The translations under genes and the position numbers were made by a program. A model generated the notes under the pieces. That model was not told the origin of the DNA, did no database searches, and saw only the letters and a list, made by a program, of their open reading frames with translations. 64,000 bases of DNA from Salicibibacter cibarius (GTDB lineage: Bacteria; Bacillota; Bacilli; Bacillales; Marinococcaceae): contig NZ_CP054705.1 of assembly GCF_016495725.1 (NCBI RefSeq), forward strand, positions 3,906,001 through 3,970,000, in the 5' to 3' direction. This document shows positions 16,888 to 26,618 of the stretch, piece after piece (within the stretch, counting starts at the first letter, position 1; the number at the start of each line of letters is the position of its first letter).

Positions 16888-19800
16888 TTAAAGAACTTCC
16901 GGAATTTTGATTTTCATATCCTGACCGTTGACGACATAATACCCGAACCCGGGCGTAATCTCTTCTTCCTTTCGTGAAAAGGAAAGCTGCATCAACGTTT
17001 GATCCGATTTTTTCACGACGAGAATGAGTTGGCGTATGAGCTTCAACTCATTAGTAAGCGGGTCAAATCCTTTCGTGAACTCATTGGAATTGCCCGCGAT
17101 TAAAACACGGAAACCGAGATGGGCGTAATTCTTCATCATGCTGACCACTTTTCCCTGGATTTGCTGGTCAATGGTTTGTTGGAATCGCGACAGGCTGTCC
17201 ACGGTCAGAATAACAGGATCGAAAGTCGGAAGCGGATCTCCTTGATCCAAAGTTTCCATATAAACCCTTTCGCGTTCCGTCATTACCTCGGAAGTGTTCT
17301 CCAACCATTCATTGATCTGTTCCTTCGTGTCAATATAGGAAACGCAGTCTTCCCTTGCGTAATGGGAAAGTTTGCGATCGACACCGTCAAAGGTCCCAAT
17401 TTCCTTGACATGGCCTTGAATATAATAAGACAGGAGCACTTGCAATGTATTGGATTTTCCTTTGCCCGGTTGTCCTACGACGAGACAATGAGGATTTGCC
17501 GCCGCCTTCGTATACACCGGTTTAACCTTGTCTTCATCCAGGGCAAACGGCACTTCTCCGTTTTCCACATCCGCCTGTTGCTTAAAGTCGGATAGCGTCA
17601 AGCTTGTCGGCAACATGGCGATTTTATCCGGGAGGTCCGCGTGCGCGTGCATATCCTTGAGCTCAGCGATTTTAGCCTTAGTGCCTTCAAGCACTTCATA
17701 GTCATCCCGGCCTCCGGCGGGAAGGTAGACTTGCGAAAAGTAGTTTTCACTCTTATTAATAATGACCCTTCCCGGAATCGCTTCTATTTCGAATTTCGTT
17801 CGTCCCAAAATACTCATGCGTTCGTTTTTATCCAACAGGTGATGGATAATTTTCGTCTTCATATTATTGACCAATGGTTGGCGCATCGCGTTTACGCGAG
17901 TGGCCGAGAGGAAAAGGTAAATCCCGAGCGATTGCCCGTCTCTGGCAAACTGTATGACGGTATTTTCCACATCCTCAAACTCTTCCTTTACAATGTCGAA
18001 GTTGTCAATAACAAGCACGATCATCGGCAACGGTTCTGTTGCTGTATCATTAAACATCTTGATATTGCTAACTTCATGGACCAAGAACAACTCGCGGCGC
18101 TTTTCAATCTCGGCTTTCAAGAAATTGATGAGCTTTTCAATTTTTCTTACCTCATCAATCTTGAAATAGTCGCCGGTGTGCGGGAGCTGGCGAAACGGCA
18201 GCAACGTCCCCGTACCAAAGTCAAAGATGTAATAATGCAGCTCTTCCGGGCTGAATCCTTCGGCAATCGTTAACATCATCGTCATGAGCGTCGTGGATTT
18301 CCCGAACCCGCCGGAACCGAACACAGCTACATTCCCATCTTTAAACCACTCGTAATAAACCGAATACTGCTGTTGTTTCTCAGGTTCATCGGCGAAAGCA
18401 ATCGGAAATTTCCACTCGCCTCCGTTTCCGACTTCCGGCCGCGGCAGCCATTCTTCAAGCGGGTCAAGCCATGGGCTCGCCGCTTTAACGATGTTGAGCT
18501 GTTCGGTTGCCGCTTCAATTTCCTCCACCACTGCTTCAATTTCCGTTTTGCTTTTTTCCTGCTTGGCTTTTGATGTGCGGACGTTCGATATCGGTACCAA
18601 CCCCGCATCCGTCACGAGGGCAATCTCTTCTTCGCCCTCATGGGTTTCCCGCATATACGGAGCGCCACTCCAAGCAGACTGGAATAAATCATAGAGCTCA
18701 TTGTTGCCGACTTGCAAATAACCGCGCCCGGTCGTCGTCAAGCTTGCCGCATCGGAGTTTTTCAGGATTTCCTTGGAATCTTGGGCGTCCTGAACTTTTA
18801 ATGCCGCTTTGAAACGGGCGTTGCTCCAGATTTGATCGTCAATGATCCCCCCGGGCTTTTGTGTCGCCAATATTAAGTGAATCCCTAGGCTACGTCCAAT
18901 TCTCGCGGCGCTGACAAGCTCCTTGATGAATTCGGGCTCTTCATTTTTCAATTCCGCAAACTCATCCGAGATAATAAAAAGATGCGGCATTGGTTCGTCG
19001 ACTTTTTTCTCGTTATACAGTTCCATATAATCATCAATGTGATTGACGAGGTTTTTATCAAAGAGACTTTGGCGTTTCTTCAATTCGCTTTTAATCGAGG
19101 CTAACGCTCTCATGCTAAAATTCTCGCTCTCGCTGATGTTCGTAATCGTCCCTAACAAATGCGGGATCGTTTTGAACGGCTGGGCCATTCCCCCGCCTTT
19201 GTAGTCGATGAGTAGAAAGGCGACTTCATGGGGGTGATAATGAACGGCGAGCGAAAGAATGTACGTTTGTAAAAATTCACTTTTCCCCGATCCGGTCGTC
19301 CCCGCGAGCAGCCCGTGAGGGCCGTGCGCTTTTTCGTGAATGTTCAAATCGATCAATTCATCTTTCCCTTTAAAGCCGATCGGGACAGACAACGTTTCGG
19401 TTGTATCATTGGCAAGCCAACGTCTGTCAATCTCCAGATCCTTCGTTTGTTTCACCCCGAATAGCTCCATAAAAGAAACCATATCCGGAATGGAACGGCT
19501 CATCCCGCGCTGATGGTTCAGCGAGGCCAAAAGACGCGCAAAATCTTCGTCCGTGCTGTGATCCTGTTTATCGAAAGTAAATGGTTTATGTTCCGCTTGG
19601 CGCTCGCGAATGACGATTTCGCCTTCTTTGTGATTGACCGCTTTAATGATCGTGTGCACATGCTCGGAAAGATTTTCTTCCGTGTCGGTCATAAAGAGCA
19701 CGGACATGCCGAGCGCTTTTTCGGGACCTTCCAAGTATTCCATGATGGCATGATCACTAATGAGCGCTCGATCGGCCACCATAAAGACGAAATGGGGCAT

Positions 19801-21318
19801 AAAGCGTTTCTTGCCATCCTGGTCCAGTTCCCGTTCCCGGATCAATTCATAGATTGAAGTCAAAAGTTGGTCTCTCGTTTTTTCATTATAAATAAGGCCT
19901 TTGGCAAACATATGCGGCAATTGAAAATGGGGCAGCCAACGCATCCATTCCCAACTTGAATATTCTTCTTCGGAAAAGACCGCAACGAAGCGCAACTCAT
20001 GATAGCTTTGGAAAAATGCCAACTGGCCAACCATTTGCGCAACTTCACGCTGAACAGTGCCCATTTTTCCGACGTAGCCAATGGAACCGCCGGCAAGGCT
20101 TAAGCTTAACGGCGCACGATGGACTTCAGAATAGGCGTCTCTTAACTCCTCCGATTGTTCCATAAGATCGTCTTTATCCCGATTGGCATTGTCGCTGCTT
20201 TCATCCGAAAACGAAAAGCTCACGGGGATGTCCGCCCGGCCGACACGCACGTGCATGAAATCATCGTCTTGGCTCGTTTTTTCATAGATGCGTCCACTGA
20301 TATGGCTCGCCATATATTTCGTCCGTTCAAAAGACGGGAAGTGGTAAAAAAGAACCTCTTTTTGCTTGTCCACCAGTTTTTGCAGCTCTTCCCGCTTTTC
20401 CGTTAAGTAACGGGTGTACACCCGATGTCTTTTTTCCTCTTTTCGCTTTCGTGCTTTTTTTTCGCGAAAATACGTAACGGTCGAGGTAATCAGTGTCATC
20501 GTAAACATCGTCACGGAGATGATGATAAAAATCCCTCTAGGTATGAGAAGCGCAACAATTCCCATAACCATAAGCATGGCGAGCGGCGGCAATATAATGA
20601 GCCATAGGGCGCGTTGGTTATGGTCAACCTCCTGGCTCGGAACGGAGAGCTTCACCTTGTCTTTCGGTTGTTCATAAATGATGCGCGGCGTCCGACGGTA
20701 CTCCGGATACTTTTTCTTCATTTCGGAAGTCGGAGCCATCATTCGGGGCAATTCGGTGTGGAACGGCCGAAAGCTTTCAACCGTAAGAAGATCTCCTTCT
20801 GATACATTTACCGCCAAAAAAGACAGCAATAGCGCATCCCCGTTTTTAATCGGCTGCTTTTGCGTTAATTGCTCGCCGTTCAGATAAATGTTCCCGCCAT
20901 TATGCGGATAAACATCCCATTGACCATCTTTATGCAAAAGGGTGATCATTGGAACAGGATGTTCATCATCTTCTTCTATGACAATGTCCGCTTCTTTTTT
21001 CCCGGAAATCGACACAGTTTTTTCATTGCCGATATAATACGTCCGTTTTTCCGATGGCCGGTCGGTAAAAACGAACGTGACCGTGCCTTGCTCACTGTTG
21101 TATTCAAAGGGCTCATTGGCGGTGAGTGCCGTTTGAAAACCGTGCCCATCCATTAATAGACATTGACGTTTGTCATCATCCATCTTTGTATAAAGGACGG
21201 TCTTCCCCAACATCGGTACGAGCAAGTCCATATCGCGCGCATTACCGATCGCGGCATTAAACTCTGTAACCTCTATTTTCTGGACGTGTGTATGATAAAA
21301 CACCCACAATAGATTCAT
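16888..21318 (-). CDS. essC: Type VII secretion ATPase EssC (YukBA)
   Basis: The 1476-residue motor of the secretion system. It has N-terminal FHA domains (about 1-200), two membrane segments (about 228-275), then FtsK/SpoIIIE ATPase domains. P-loops are visible at about residues 678 (G-T-T-G-S-G-K-S), 1003 (G-S-G-G-F-G-K-S) and 1283 (G-Q-P-G-K-G-K-S). The first domain has Walker B L-L-I-D-Y-K-G-G-G. Length and order match YukBA. EssC recognises WXG100 and LXG substrates through its C-terminal ATPase domain. It starts 21 bases after essB. Confidence 0.95.
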   Translation of the reverse strand: MNLLWVFYHTHVQKIEVTEFNAAIGNARDMDLLVPMLGKTVLYTKMDDDKRQCLLMDGHGFQTALTANEPFEYNSEQGTVTFVFTDRPSEKRTYYIGNEKTVSISGKKEADIVIEEDDEHPVPMITLLHKDGQWDVYPHNGGNIYLNGEQLTQKQPIKNGDALLLSFLAVNVSEGDLLTVESFRPFHTELPRMMAPTSEMKKKYPEYRRTPRIIYEQPKDKVKLSVPSQEVDHNQRALWLIILPPLAMLMVMGIVALLIPRGIFIIISVTMFTMTLITSTVTYFREKKARKRKEEKRHRVYTRYLTEKREELQKLVDKQKEVLFYHFPSFERTKYMASHISGRIYEKTSQDDDFMHVRVGRADIPVSFSFSDESSDNANRDKDDLMEQSEELRDAYSEVHRAPLSLSLAGGSIGYVGKMGTVQREVAQMVGQLAFFQSYHELRFVAVFSEEEYSSWEWMRWLPHFQLPHMFAKGLIYNEKTRDQLLTSIYELIRERELDQDGKKRFMPHFVFMVADRALISDHAIMEYLEGPEKALGMSVLFMTDTEENLSEHVHTIIKAVNHKEGEIVIRERQAEHKPFTFDKQDHSTDEDFARLLASLNHQRGMSRSIPDMVSFMELFGVKQTKDLEIDRRWLANDTTETLSVPIGFKGKDELIDLNIHEKAHGPHGLLAGTTGSGKSEFLQTYILSLAVHYHPHEVAFLLIDYKGGGMAQPFKTIPHLLGTITNISESENFSMRALASIKSELKKRQSLFDKNLVNHIDDYMELYNEKKVDEPMPHLFIISDEFAELKNEEPEFIKELVSAARIGRSLGIHLILATQKPGGIIDDQIWSNARFKAALKVQDAQDSKEILKNSDAASLTTTGRGYLQVGNNELYDLFQSAWSGAPYMRETHEGEEEIALVTDAGLVPISNVRTSKAKQEKSKTEIEAVVEEIEAATEQLNIVKAASPWLDPLEEWLPRPEVGNGGEWKFPIAFADEPEKQQQYSVYYEWFKDGNVAVFGSGGFGKSTTLMTMMLTIAEGFSPEELHYYIFDFGTGTLLPFRQLPHTGDYFKIDEVRKIEKLINFLKAEIEKRRELFLVHEVSNIKMFNDTATEPLPMIVLVIDNFDIVKEEFEDVENTVIQFARDGQSLGIYLFLSATRVNAMRQPLVNNMKTKIIHHLLDKNERMSILGRTKFEIEAIPGRVIINKSENYFSQVYLPAGGRDDYEVLEGTKAKIAELKDMHAHADLPDKIAMLPTSLTLSDFKQQADVENGEVPFALDEDKVKPVYTKAAANPHCLVVGQPGKGKSNTLQVLLSYYIQGHVKEIGTFDGVDRKLSHYAREDCVSYIDTKEQINEWLENTSEVMTERERVYMETLDQGDPLPTFDPVILTVDSLSRFQQTIDQQIQGKVVSMMKNYAHLGFRVLIAGNSNEFTKGFDPLTNELKLIRQLILVVKKSDQTLMQLSFSRKEEEITPGFGYYVVNGQDMKIKIPEVL

Positions 21319-21339
21319 ACGTTTCTCTCCCGGCTTCCT

Positions 21340-22644
21340 CTACTCATCTTCTTCATCCTCCTCGTCTTCTTCGTCCTCGTTCTCCTCTTCTTCTTCCTCT
21401 TCTTCATCCTCAGCCAATTGTTCTTGCTCTGCTTCTTCCTCTTCCTGCGCTTCTTCCTCTTCCTGTTGTTCTTGTTCCGTCAGATACTCATCGATTTCCC
21501 CCTGTATGTCAGACAGAAGCTCCTCTTGATCCTCACCGGTAATCGATTCGTCGTTACGAATTTCATCTCTCCATTGGAGATTCCCATACATGATCAAATC
21601 CTGATCCTGCAAATCTCTTGCAATTTCCGTCGCGTCTTCATTTTCCCCGCGTCCAATGGCAATCCAATATTGAAAATAAGGCTCAGCCGATTGGAGCGTT
21701 ACCATGTTCTGGACGTTTGACAATTGATCCTCATCCAATGTTTCATGGGCAAGGTAGGAATGAGCCAACTGATATTGCACAACTCTTGGCATTTGATCCG
21801 GATTATAGGGTTCCAAAGTATCGATCACTTCGCTGGAATTGTTTTCAATAAACGCTTCGTTGCTCGCGATAAAAGCATCTTGCCTCGGTTGCAGGAACGC
21901 CATAGCGTAAATAATGTAGGCAATCGCCGGAACAAGCAGCACAATCAGTCCGATATAGATGCCCTTTTGAACTTTCCATTTCTTGCGCGGCAATGCATAC
22001 ATCTCTTTTTCATTTTCTTCAAACGCTTGAATCCACGCGGAAACCAGTTTATGTAAATCTGTAATTGATTGTTGTTCTTTTAATTGTTTGGCATGATTGG
22101 ACAATTTCAACGTATCCGCATAGTGCATATATTCGTTAAAACGGTACTGCTCATCTAATAAAACGAGTAACGTTGCCTGCAATTCTGCGAACAGCTTCTC
22201 TTCGTCTTGTTCGTACGGTGGCAAGCTTTCTTTAACACCGTAATGCAAAAAAGTGACATCCATCCCTTCATTCATCATCAGATTCTCCGGACAGACGATA
22301 AGGTGAAGTCGGGAACTTGAATGATTTTGCACTTTTTCCAACAAAGAATGTGCTGCAAGCAACTTCGCATAATGGCTCTTTTTTCGTAACGTGCCGTATG
22401 GGAACAAATAGGAATAGGGCTTTACAATCAAACGAAGCTCGTCTGATTCTTGTTCAAACATCCGCTCCATTTCCTGATCCTGATCTTTTAAAAGTTCCGC
22501 TTCCAGGGAGTCAGTAAGCTTTACTTGAGCCGTTTGGAATATAAATGTATAAGTGCCTGCTTCGAGATCCCTTTCAAACAATGCTCCCGTTTGCTCTTCC
22601 AGATAGAACTTCTTTTGTTCCTCCACACTCGTAAACCCCTTCAC
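21340..22644 (-). CDS. essB: Type VII secretion protein EssB (YukC)
   Basis: A 434-residue protein with a pseudokinase-like cytoplasmic domain (about 1-210), one membrane segment (about 225-250, G-L-I-V-L-L-V-P-A-I-A-Y) and a TPR-like external domain. It ends in a run of Glu and Asp about 70 residues long, longer than I would expect for the family and similar in style to the acidic block in EsaA. EssB is a core membrane component contacting EssC. It follows esaB by 8 bases. Confidence 0.9.
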   Translation of the reverse strand: MKGFTSVEEQKKFYLEEQTGALFERDLEAGTYTFIFQTAQVKLTDSLEAELLKDQDQEMERMFEQESDELRLIVKPYSYLFPYGTLRKKSHYAKLLAAHSLLEKVQNHSSSRLHLIVCPENLMMNEGMDVTFLHYGVKESLPPYEQDEEKLFAELQATLLVLLDEQYRFNEYMHYADTLKLSNHAKQLKEQQSITDLHKLVSAWIQAFEENEKEMYALPRKKWKVQKGIYIGLIVLLVPAIAYIIYAMAFLQPRQDAFIASNEAFIENNSSEVIDTLEPYNPDQMPRVVQYQLAHSYLAHETLDEDQLSNVQNMVTLQSAEPYFQYWIAIGRGENEDATEIARDLQDQDLIMYGNLQWRDEIRNDESITGEDQEELLSDIQGEIDEYLTEQEQQEEEEAQEEEEAEQEQLAEDEEEEEEEENEDEEDEEDEEDE

Positions 22645-22652
22645 AAATCTGT

Positions 22653-22901
22653 TTATAAAATTTCCAATCGATCTCCGTTTGTCACTCCGCTGCCTTCAAG
22701 CGTCTCATCTCCGGATACCACTTTCTCCTTATTTGCGATCCGAATCCAGCTTCCTTCCCGTCTCGGAACATTCATATCCTTAATTTTCCAGGTTAGATCC
22801 ACGAGCTTCTTGGCTGTATATTGATCGGATAACCGCAAATCAAAGCCCTGTTTCTCGTAATTATGGAGGTCCACGGTTATTTGAATGTACACATTTCTCA
22901 C
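22653..22901 (-). CDS. esaB: Type VII secretion protein EsaB (YukD), ubiquitin-like
   Basis: An 82-residue protein with the beta-grasp pattern of YukD: it starts M-R-N-V-Y-I-Q-I-T-V-D-L and ends G-V-T-N-G-D-R-L-E-I-L. In other T7SSb loci EsaB is a small cytoplasmic regulator or accessory factor. It lies between esxA and essB, the standard position. Confidence 0.9.
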   Translation of the reverse strand: MRNVYIQITVDLHNYEKQGFDLRLSDQYTAKKLVDLTWKIKDMNVPRREGSWIRIANKEKVVSGDETLEGSGVTNGDRLEIL

Positions 22902-22914
22902 CTTTCATAAGGAA

Positions 22915-22941
22915 AGGCGCAATATAAGAAACATTGCGCCT
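22915..22941 (-). terminator. Attenuator hairpin between esxA and esaB
   Basis: A perfect 9-bp stem (AGGCGCAAT / ATTGCGCCT) with a 9-base loop lies just after the esxA stop; on the minus strand the stem is followed by TTTCC. The weak T-tract suggests partial termination, which would give more EsxA than membrane components from a single promoter. Confidence 0.65.
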
Positions 22942-22955
22942 ATAAATGAATGCTA

Positions 22956-23249
22956 TTAACCTCTGAAGCTGCCGGCAATTTGACTATCCGTTGACTGCAT
23001 TGTTTCACCGGTGTTGTTCAATTGTTGTGAAATCTGATTTAATAGATCACTCATGTTCATAAAGGATGGTTTTAACCGCTCGTATTGTTCAAGAAAGGCT
23101 ACTGAAGCTTCACCTTCCCACATCCCTTCCAACTCGCTAATATAACCATCCAGTTTTCCGATAAGTTCCATCACTTCACCGCTGGCAGTATCAAATTGAC
23201 CTGCTTTGGAAAATAGTTCCTCCGGGGTTACACGAATGTTTCCAGACAT
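22956..23249 (-). CDS. esxA: WXG100 protein EsxA (YukE)
   Basis: A 97-residue helical-hairpin protein with the W-x-G turn at M-W-E-G-E-A (about residues 43-46) and a typical start (R-V-T-P-E-E-L). It is the defining secreted substrate and component of T7SSb and acts as a dimer. As first gene of the operon it has a strong ribosome binding site (AAGGAGGAG) at 23257-23265. Confidence 0.95.
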   Translation of the reverse strand: MSGNIRVTPEELFSKAGQFDTASGEVMELIGKLDGYISELEGMWEGEASVAFLEQYERLKPSFMNMSDLLNQISQQLNNTGETMQSTDSQIAGSFRG

Positions 23250-23573
23250 GTGTTAACTCCTCCTTGGATATATTTATTTGATAAACAAGGGTTGTCCCTT
23301 GAAGTATCTTTCGTCGTCACAAAAATTGCATGGTTGCAAAACGTGATATGATTACAGATTTTATTACAATATTAACATTTAGTTACTATTATCTTACTTA
23401 CTGGATGAAATTACTGTCAATCACAGATTCATTATTTGGATCAAATTAGGATTATAGTAATTTTTTTATGGGAATATATAGAAATTTAATCAGATTTTAA
23501 AAGGTCTATATTCCTATATAAGAAGATTATTGTCTCATAGGGAAATGATAAACTTCTAGTCCGAAACGCCGAT
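23250..23573. promoter_or_regulatory. AT-rich region upstream of the secretion operon
   Basis: About 320 bases without a gene, markedly AT-rich (notably 23340-23520), lie upstream of esxA. Operon position makes this the likely main promoter region, but I could not single out a convincing -35/-10 pair. Confidence 0.45.
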
Positions 23574-23765
23574 CTAAGAGATGACAAACAGCTGGGTATT
23601 CATATCAGTCTCTTTCTCTTGAAATTGCCGGCCGAAGCGGATGATGACCGCTTGGATGCTTTGCTGGCCTTGGATCGTTTCCTTTTTAATCTTCTCGACT
23701 GCTTCCTTTATGGTTTTGCTTTCGCTGGGCACTAGGTACTTTCCATATCCAACATTGACGATCAC
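23574..23765 (-). CDS. Small hypothetical protein upstream of the secretion operon
   Basis: A 63-residue soluble protein starting at GTG 23765; its start overlaps the TGA of the preceding broken gene (GTGA), so it was translated by coupling. It contains A-V-E-K-I-K-K-E-T and ends T-Q-L-F-V-I-S. The family is not recognised. Small genes in such positions can be immunity or chaperone genes of LXG cassettes, but nothing here proves that. Confidence 0.45.
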   Translation of the reverse strand: MIVNVGYGKYLVPSESKTIKEAVEKIKKETIQGQQSIQAVIIRFGRQFQEKETDMNTQLFVIS

Positions 23766-23998
23766 CCCTTTAAGTGATAGAACATTTGACTCACGTTAAA
23801 ATCTTCATCGAATAGTTTCCCCATCCCTTCTCTCATCTGCTTAATGGCCTCCCGAAATTCTTCTTGCTGCTTGTTCACAAGCATCACGATCCCGTCCTAC
23901 ACGTCATTCGGCACGTCAAAACCGATGTTATGACCAACAGTTTCGATGCCGCTCTTATTTAAAATTTCCCCGTAATTTTTAAGCGAAAAACCTTTAAT
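23762..23998 (-). pseudogene. Small gene interrupted by one in-frame TAG
   Basis: A 79-codon frame (K-G-F-S-L-K-N-Y-G-E-I-L... and later R-E-A-I-K-Q-M-R-E-G-M-G-K-L-F) is open except for one TAG in the context GTG TAG GAC near 23897. The most economical explanation is a W-to-stop change. It overlaps the end of the membrane gene at 23994 and the start of the gene at 23765, so the three genes form one unit. Confidence 0.5.
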
Positions 23999-24512
23999 CC
24001 CTCGTCTCTTGAAGTTTAGGCGTACGCCGTTCCAGTTCATATAATAGTTGATCTTTCTTTTTCAGCCGATTCCATGTTATCCCAAATACAGGGATACCCA
24101 TTTCCTTGTTTACCTCTGCTGTTTTCTGCATCGCCAGGGGCATGAGCACACTATATTCTTCCTCATTATGCAAAACAATCCCAATGAAGTTTTGATGACG
24201 AGTAGCGTAAGGCATATAACCGGCAATATCCTCAAACTTAATCTCGATCGGCATGTTTGGCATTAAATAAAGGACAAGGTGCTCCTTAGTCAACGTTACA
24301 TATGGCTTTGCACTTAATAATCTAACCAAACCAAAAATGAAAGCGACAAGAAAAAACACAGCACCAAGAGTACCCATAGCAATGTCGTATGGCTCTTCTT
24401 CAACCATCCCCACATATGCAAAATAGGAAACTGCCAATACGAATAGCAATGCGGCAATGAGAATTAGAGCATTTTTCTCTTTCGATTCATAAAAGTGAAG
24501 CTCCTCAAACAT
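23994..24512 (-). CDS. STM3941-type membrane protein with PH-like domain
   Basis: A 172-residue protein with two membrane segments (about residues 15-33 and 46-66) and a cytoplasmic beta domain containing F-I-G-I-V-L-H-N and ending in a charged helix. This fits the STM3941 family, which, as I recall, often sits next to polymorphic toxin genes and is suspected of immunity roles. Here it heads a three-gene unit directly upstream of the secretion operon. Confidence 0.6.
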   Translation of the reverse strand: MFEELHFYESKEKNALILIAALLFVLAVSYFAYVGMVEEEPYDIAMGTLGAVFFLVAFIFGLVRLLSAKPYVTLTKEHLVLYLMPNMPIEIKFEDIAGYMPYATRHQNFIGIVLHNEEEYSVLMPLAMQKTAEVNKEMGIPVFGITWNRLKKKDQLLYELERRTPKLQETRD

Positions 24513-24775
24513 TGCTGCTCCCTCCCTTGCCGCTCGAAAAAATTACCGTGTTTACGGTTCAAACATTAACACAAATGACTGTTTGTATAGCTAATTTAGA
24601 GGACACTCTTTTGTCCCCCTGTTGACGAGCGCGTGTTAGCATTAATCCATAACCTAAAAAAACTGCTACTATGTCTAAGTAATCCTAATAATGGGCTTTC
24701 TTTTCATATGTGAATTTGCAATATAAAAGCCTACAGATGGAAGTATTGTAAAAAAACGATGGCAAGAATAGTGAT

Positions 24776-24806
24776 TTCATTTAGGAATCGATTCATCCTA
24801 AATGAA
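24776..24806. other. Perfect 11-bp hairpin
   Basis: The arms TTCATTTAGGA and TCCTAAATGAA pair perfectly around a 9-base loop, immediately beyond the terminator of the neighbouring lipoprotein gene. It may be a second terminator element. The rest of 24513-24775 shows no gene. Confidence 0.5.
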
Positions 24807-24807
24807 A

Positions 24808-24832
24808 AAACAGTCATAGAAACTGACTGTTT
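24808..24832 (-). terminator. Intrinsic terminator of the lipoprotein gene
   Basis: On the minus strand the arms AAACAGTCA and TGACTGTTT pair across a 7-base loop and are followed by TTT. The stem begins at the stop codon of the gene ending at 24832. Confidence 0.75.
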
Positions 24833-25506
24833 TATTCAATGTTAAGCTCTTCCCCATCTTCCATTTCCACGATAAAGCTTTTATCTCTTAATTCATCCTT
24901 TTCGACATTGAGGTGTTGCCTTGGCATTTCGTAATCTTCTTCATCGTCACTGTCATTCGGTTCACTGTGGATATCGACAATGATTCTGGCTATGTCATCA
25001 TCTTCCAGTATGATCTGCTGCGCTCGAAGGGTATGCCCCATATAATCATCGGTTTGATAGTGCAAAACATCATGCTCGTCAAAATCAAACGTATCTTCAT
25101 CACCTTCCGGATGGTCATCTTCCGTGTATAGCCAAATGCCTGGTTCTGGTTCTCGGTCAGGGGATCCAAATCCAATCCAGTTGATACGCTGGAAATCGAC
25201 CAAATTTGTATCATTGGGATCGCCTGGTTCTACACCCTGGCCATTGCCCCCTTCATCTTCCTCGGCCGCATTGTCCTCATCAACTGACACATCAGGATCA
25301 GAGGCCTCTACACCTTCACCATTTTCCCCTTCTTCATTGGCTGCATTTTCTTCCTCGTTGCCAGTGTCCTCGCTCTCGTTCTCACTATCCTCTGTTACCG
25401 TTTCATCATTACCATTCTCCGGCTCGGCATCGGTTTCCTCTGAATCCCCGCATGCCGCCAACAATAACGCAGAAACCAAGAACAATAATAATTGATAATG
25501 TTTCAT
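24832..25506 (-). CDS. Acidic lipoprotein with a C-terminal beta domain
   Basis: A 224-residue lipoprotein. The lipobox is L-L-L-A-A-C (Cys about residue 19); residues ~22-95 are a low-complexity E/D/N/G linker with repeated E-G-x-G-V-E; the last ~120 residues form a folded domain with N-W-I-G-F-G-S-P-D. The start at 25506 was chosen because TTGGAGG lies just upstream; the extra upstream codons are not signal-like. It resembles the other acidic lipoproteins of this window in build but not in its C-terminal domain. Confidence 0.75.
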   Translation of the reverse strand: MKHYQLLLFLVSALLLAACGDSEETDAEPENGNDETVTEDSENESEDTGNEEENAANEEGENGEGVEASDPDVSVDEDNAAEEDEGGNGQGVEPGDPNDTNLVDFQRINWIGFGSPDREPEPGIWLYTEDDHPEGDEDTFDFDEHDVLHYQTDDYMGHTLRAQQIILEDDDIARIIVDIHSEPNDSDDEEDYEMPRQHLNVEKDELRDKSFIVEMEDGEELNIE

Positions 25507-25581
25507 CGATAAACCTCCAATATGTATGTAAATAATTACTATACTATCGTCTAAGATAGACTTTTCATAAAATATATGCAA

Positions 25582-26618
25582 GCAATATTAGTGGCACACG
25601 GGGTAAAAATATTCAGTATGATCATGTTGAGAACGAATCGCTACGGCAAAGCCGTAAATAGTTTGTTCTTTTTAATTTTCATCTTTCTCTTCATGAGACC
25701 AACCGACTTCATCAATCAAAGCTATTCAACTGCAATCGGAATGTTCTGTTCTTCAGCTATCTCAAGCGCCTCAACAACCTCAGTGCTAATTGCGTTGTCC
25801 CGGAGCCCTTGTCATGCAAGGGCTGAATGCAATGCGAAAAGAACCCCCAAAACCCAACGCGTTCACAGACTTGGCGGTGCTTATAATGATCGGCGCGGAA
25901 CCATCGCCCCCATAGCGTAAAAAGCCCTTCGGCATGTGCCCCGTATCAGATTAGTCCTCGAGATTGGGCTTTGAAGACTCCTTGTATTGTACGGGACCCA
26001 ATTGAATCCTCAGGATCGGATTTGGAGAACGCATCATAGTTGCCGATTGCCAAATGCCGTTTGAAAATGCAATAAACGCGCTGGATAATGTCGCGGCATT
26101 TGATACATTAAGCATTTCAGAGGCGCACACGCTTGTTTTGTATGATCCATTGTTTCGAACAGTAACACTCGATGATTTCCCGGTAGATGTGTTACATTAT
26201 TAAACGGCGCAGGTGATCTCGGAGTTTTCACATCGGTTATTTTCTCTTCATAGGCTAATAGGTTATACAGTTCGCTGTGTTTCATGTTGTTGAATCGCGT
26301 GCCGCAGGACGTAATTTATATGGATCGCGGGGTGTTTTTTATTTACTGGAGTGCCGTTTTGTGGCTGTAATTATTAAACAGGGGTGGTGATATCGATGCG
26401 TGATGTGTTGTAGATGCTTTGAAACCATGAATCAAAACTCCGACAAGATATGCAGAACCAATCGCGTTTTTCGAAAAAGGGGTTCACTGCTATCAAGCGG
26501 CATCACAAAGAGTTGCGTCGATTGATTAGCCAATTGGAGCGTATGGTTGAACAGTCAGAGGCGTTGGTGTGAACTAAATTCATTTATTAGAGAAGAAATG
26601 GAAAGGGAAGATGTTTTT
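25582..26618. other. Kilobase of decayed coding fragments
   Basis: No intact gene is seen. On the plus strand 26092-26203 reads A-F-D-T-L-S-I-S-E-A-H-T-L-V-L-Y and ends F-P-V-D-V-L-H-Y before a stop. A second fragment ending at 26572 reads K-R-H-H-K-E-L-R-R-L-I-S-Q-L-E-R. On the minus strand near 25760 there is T-E-V-V-E-A-L-E-I-A-E-E-Q-N-I-P-I. These look like tails of at least three unrelated lost genes. I could not name the families. Confidence 0.5.
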
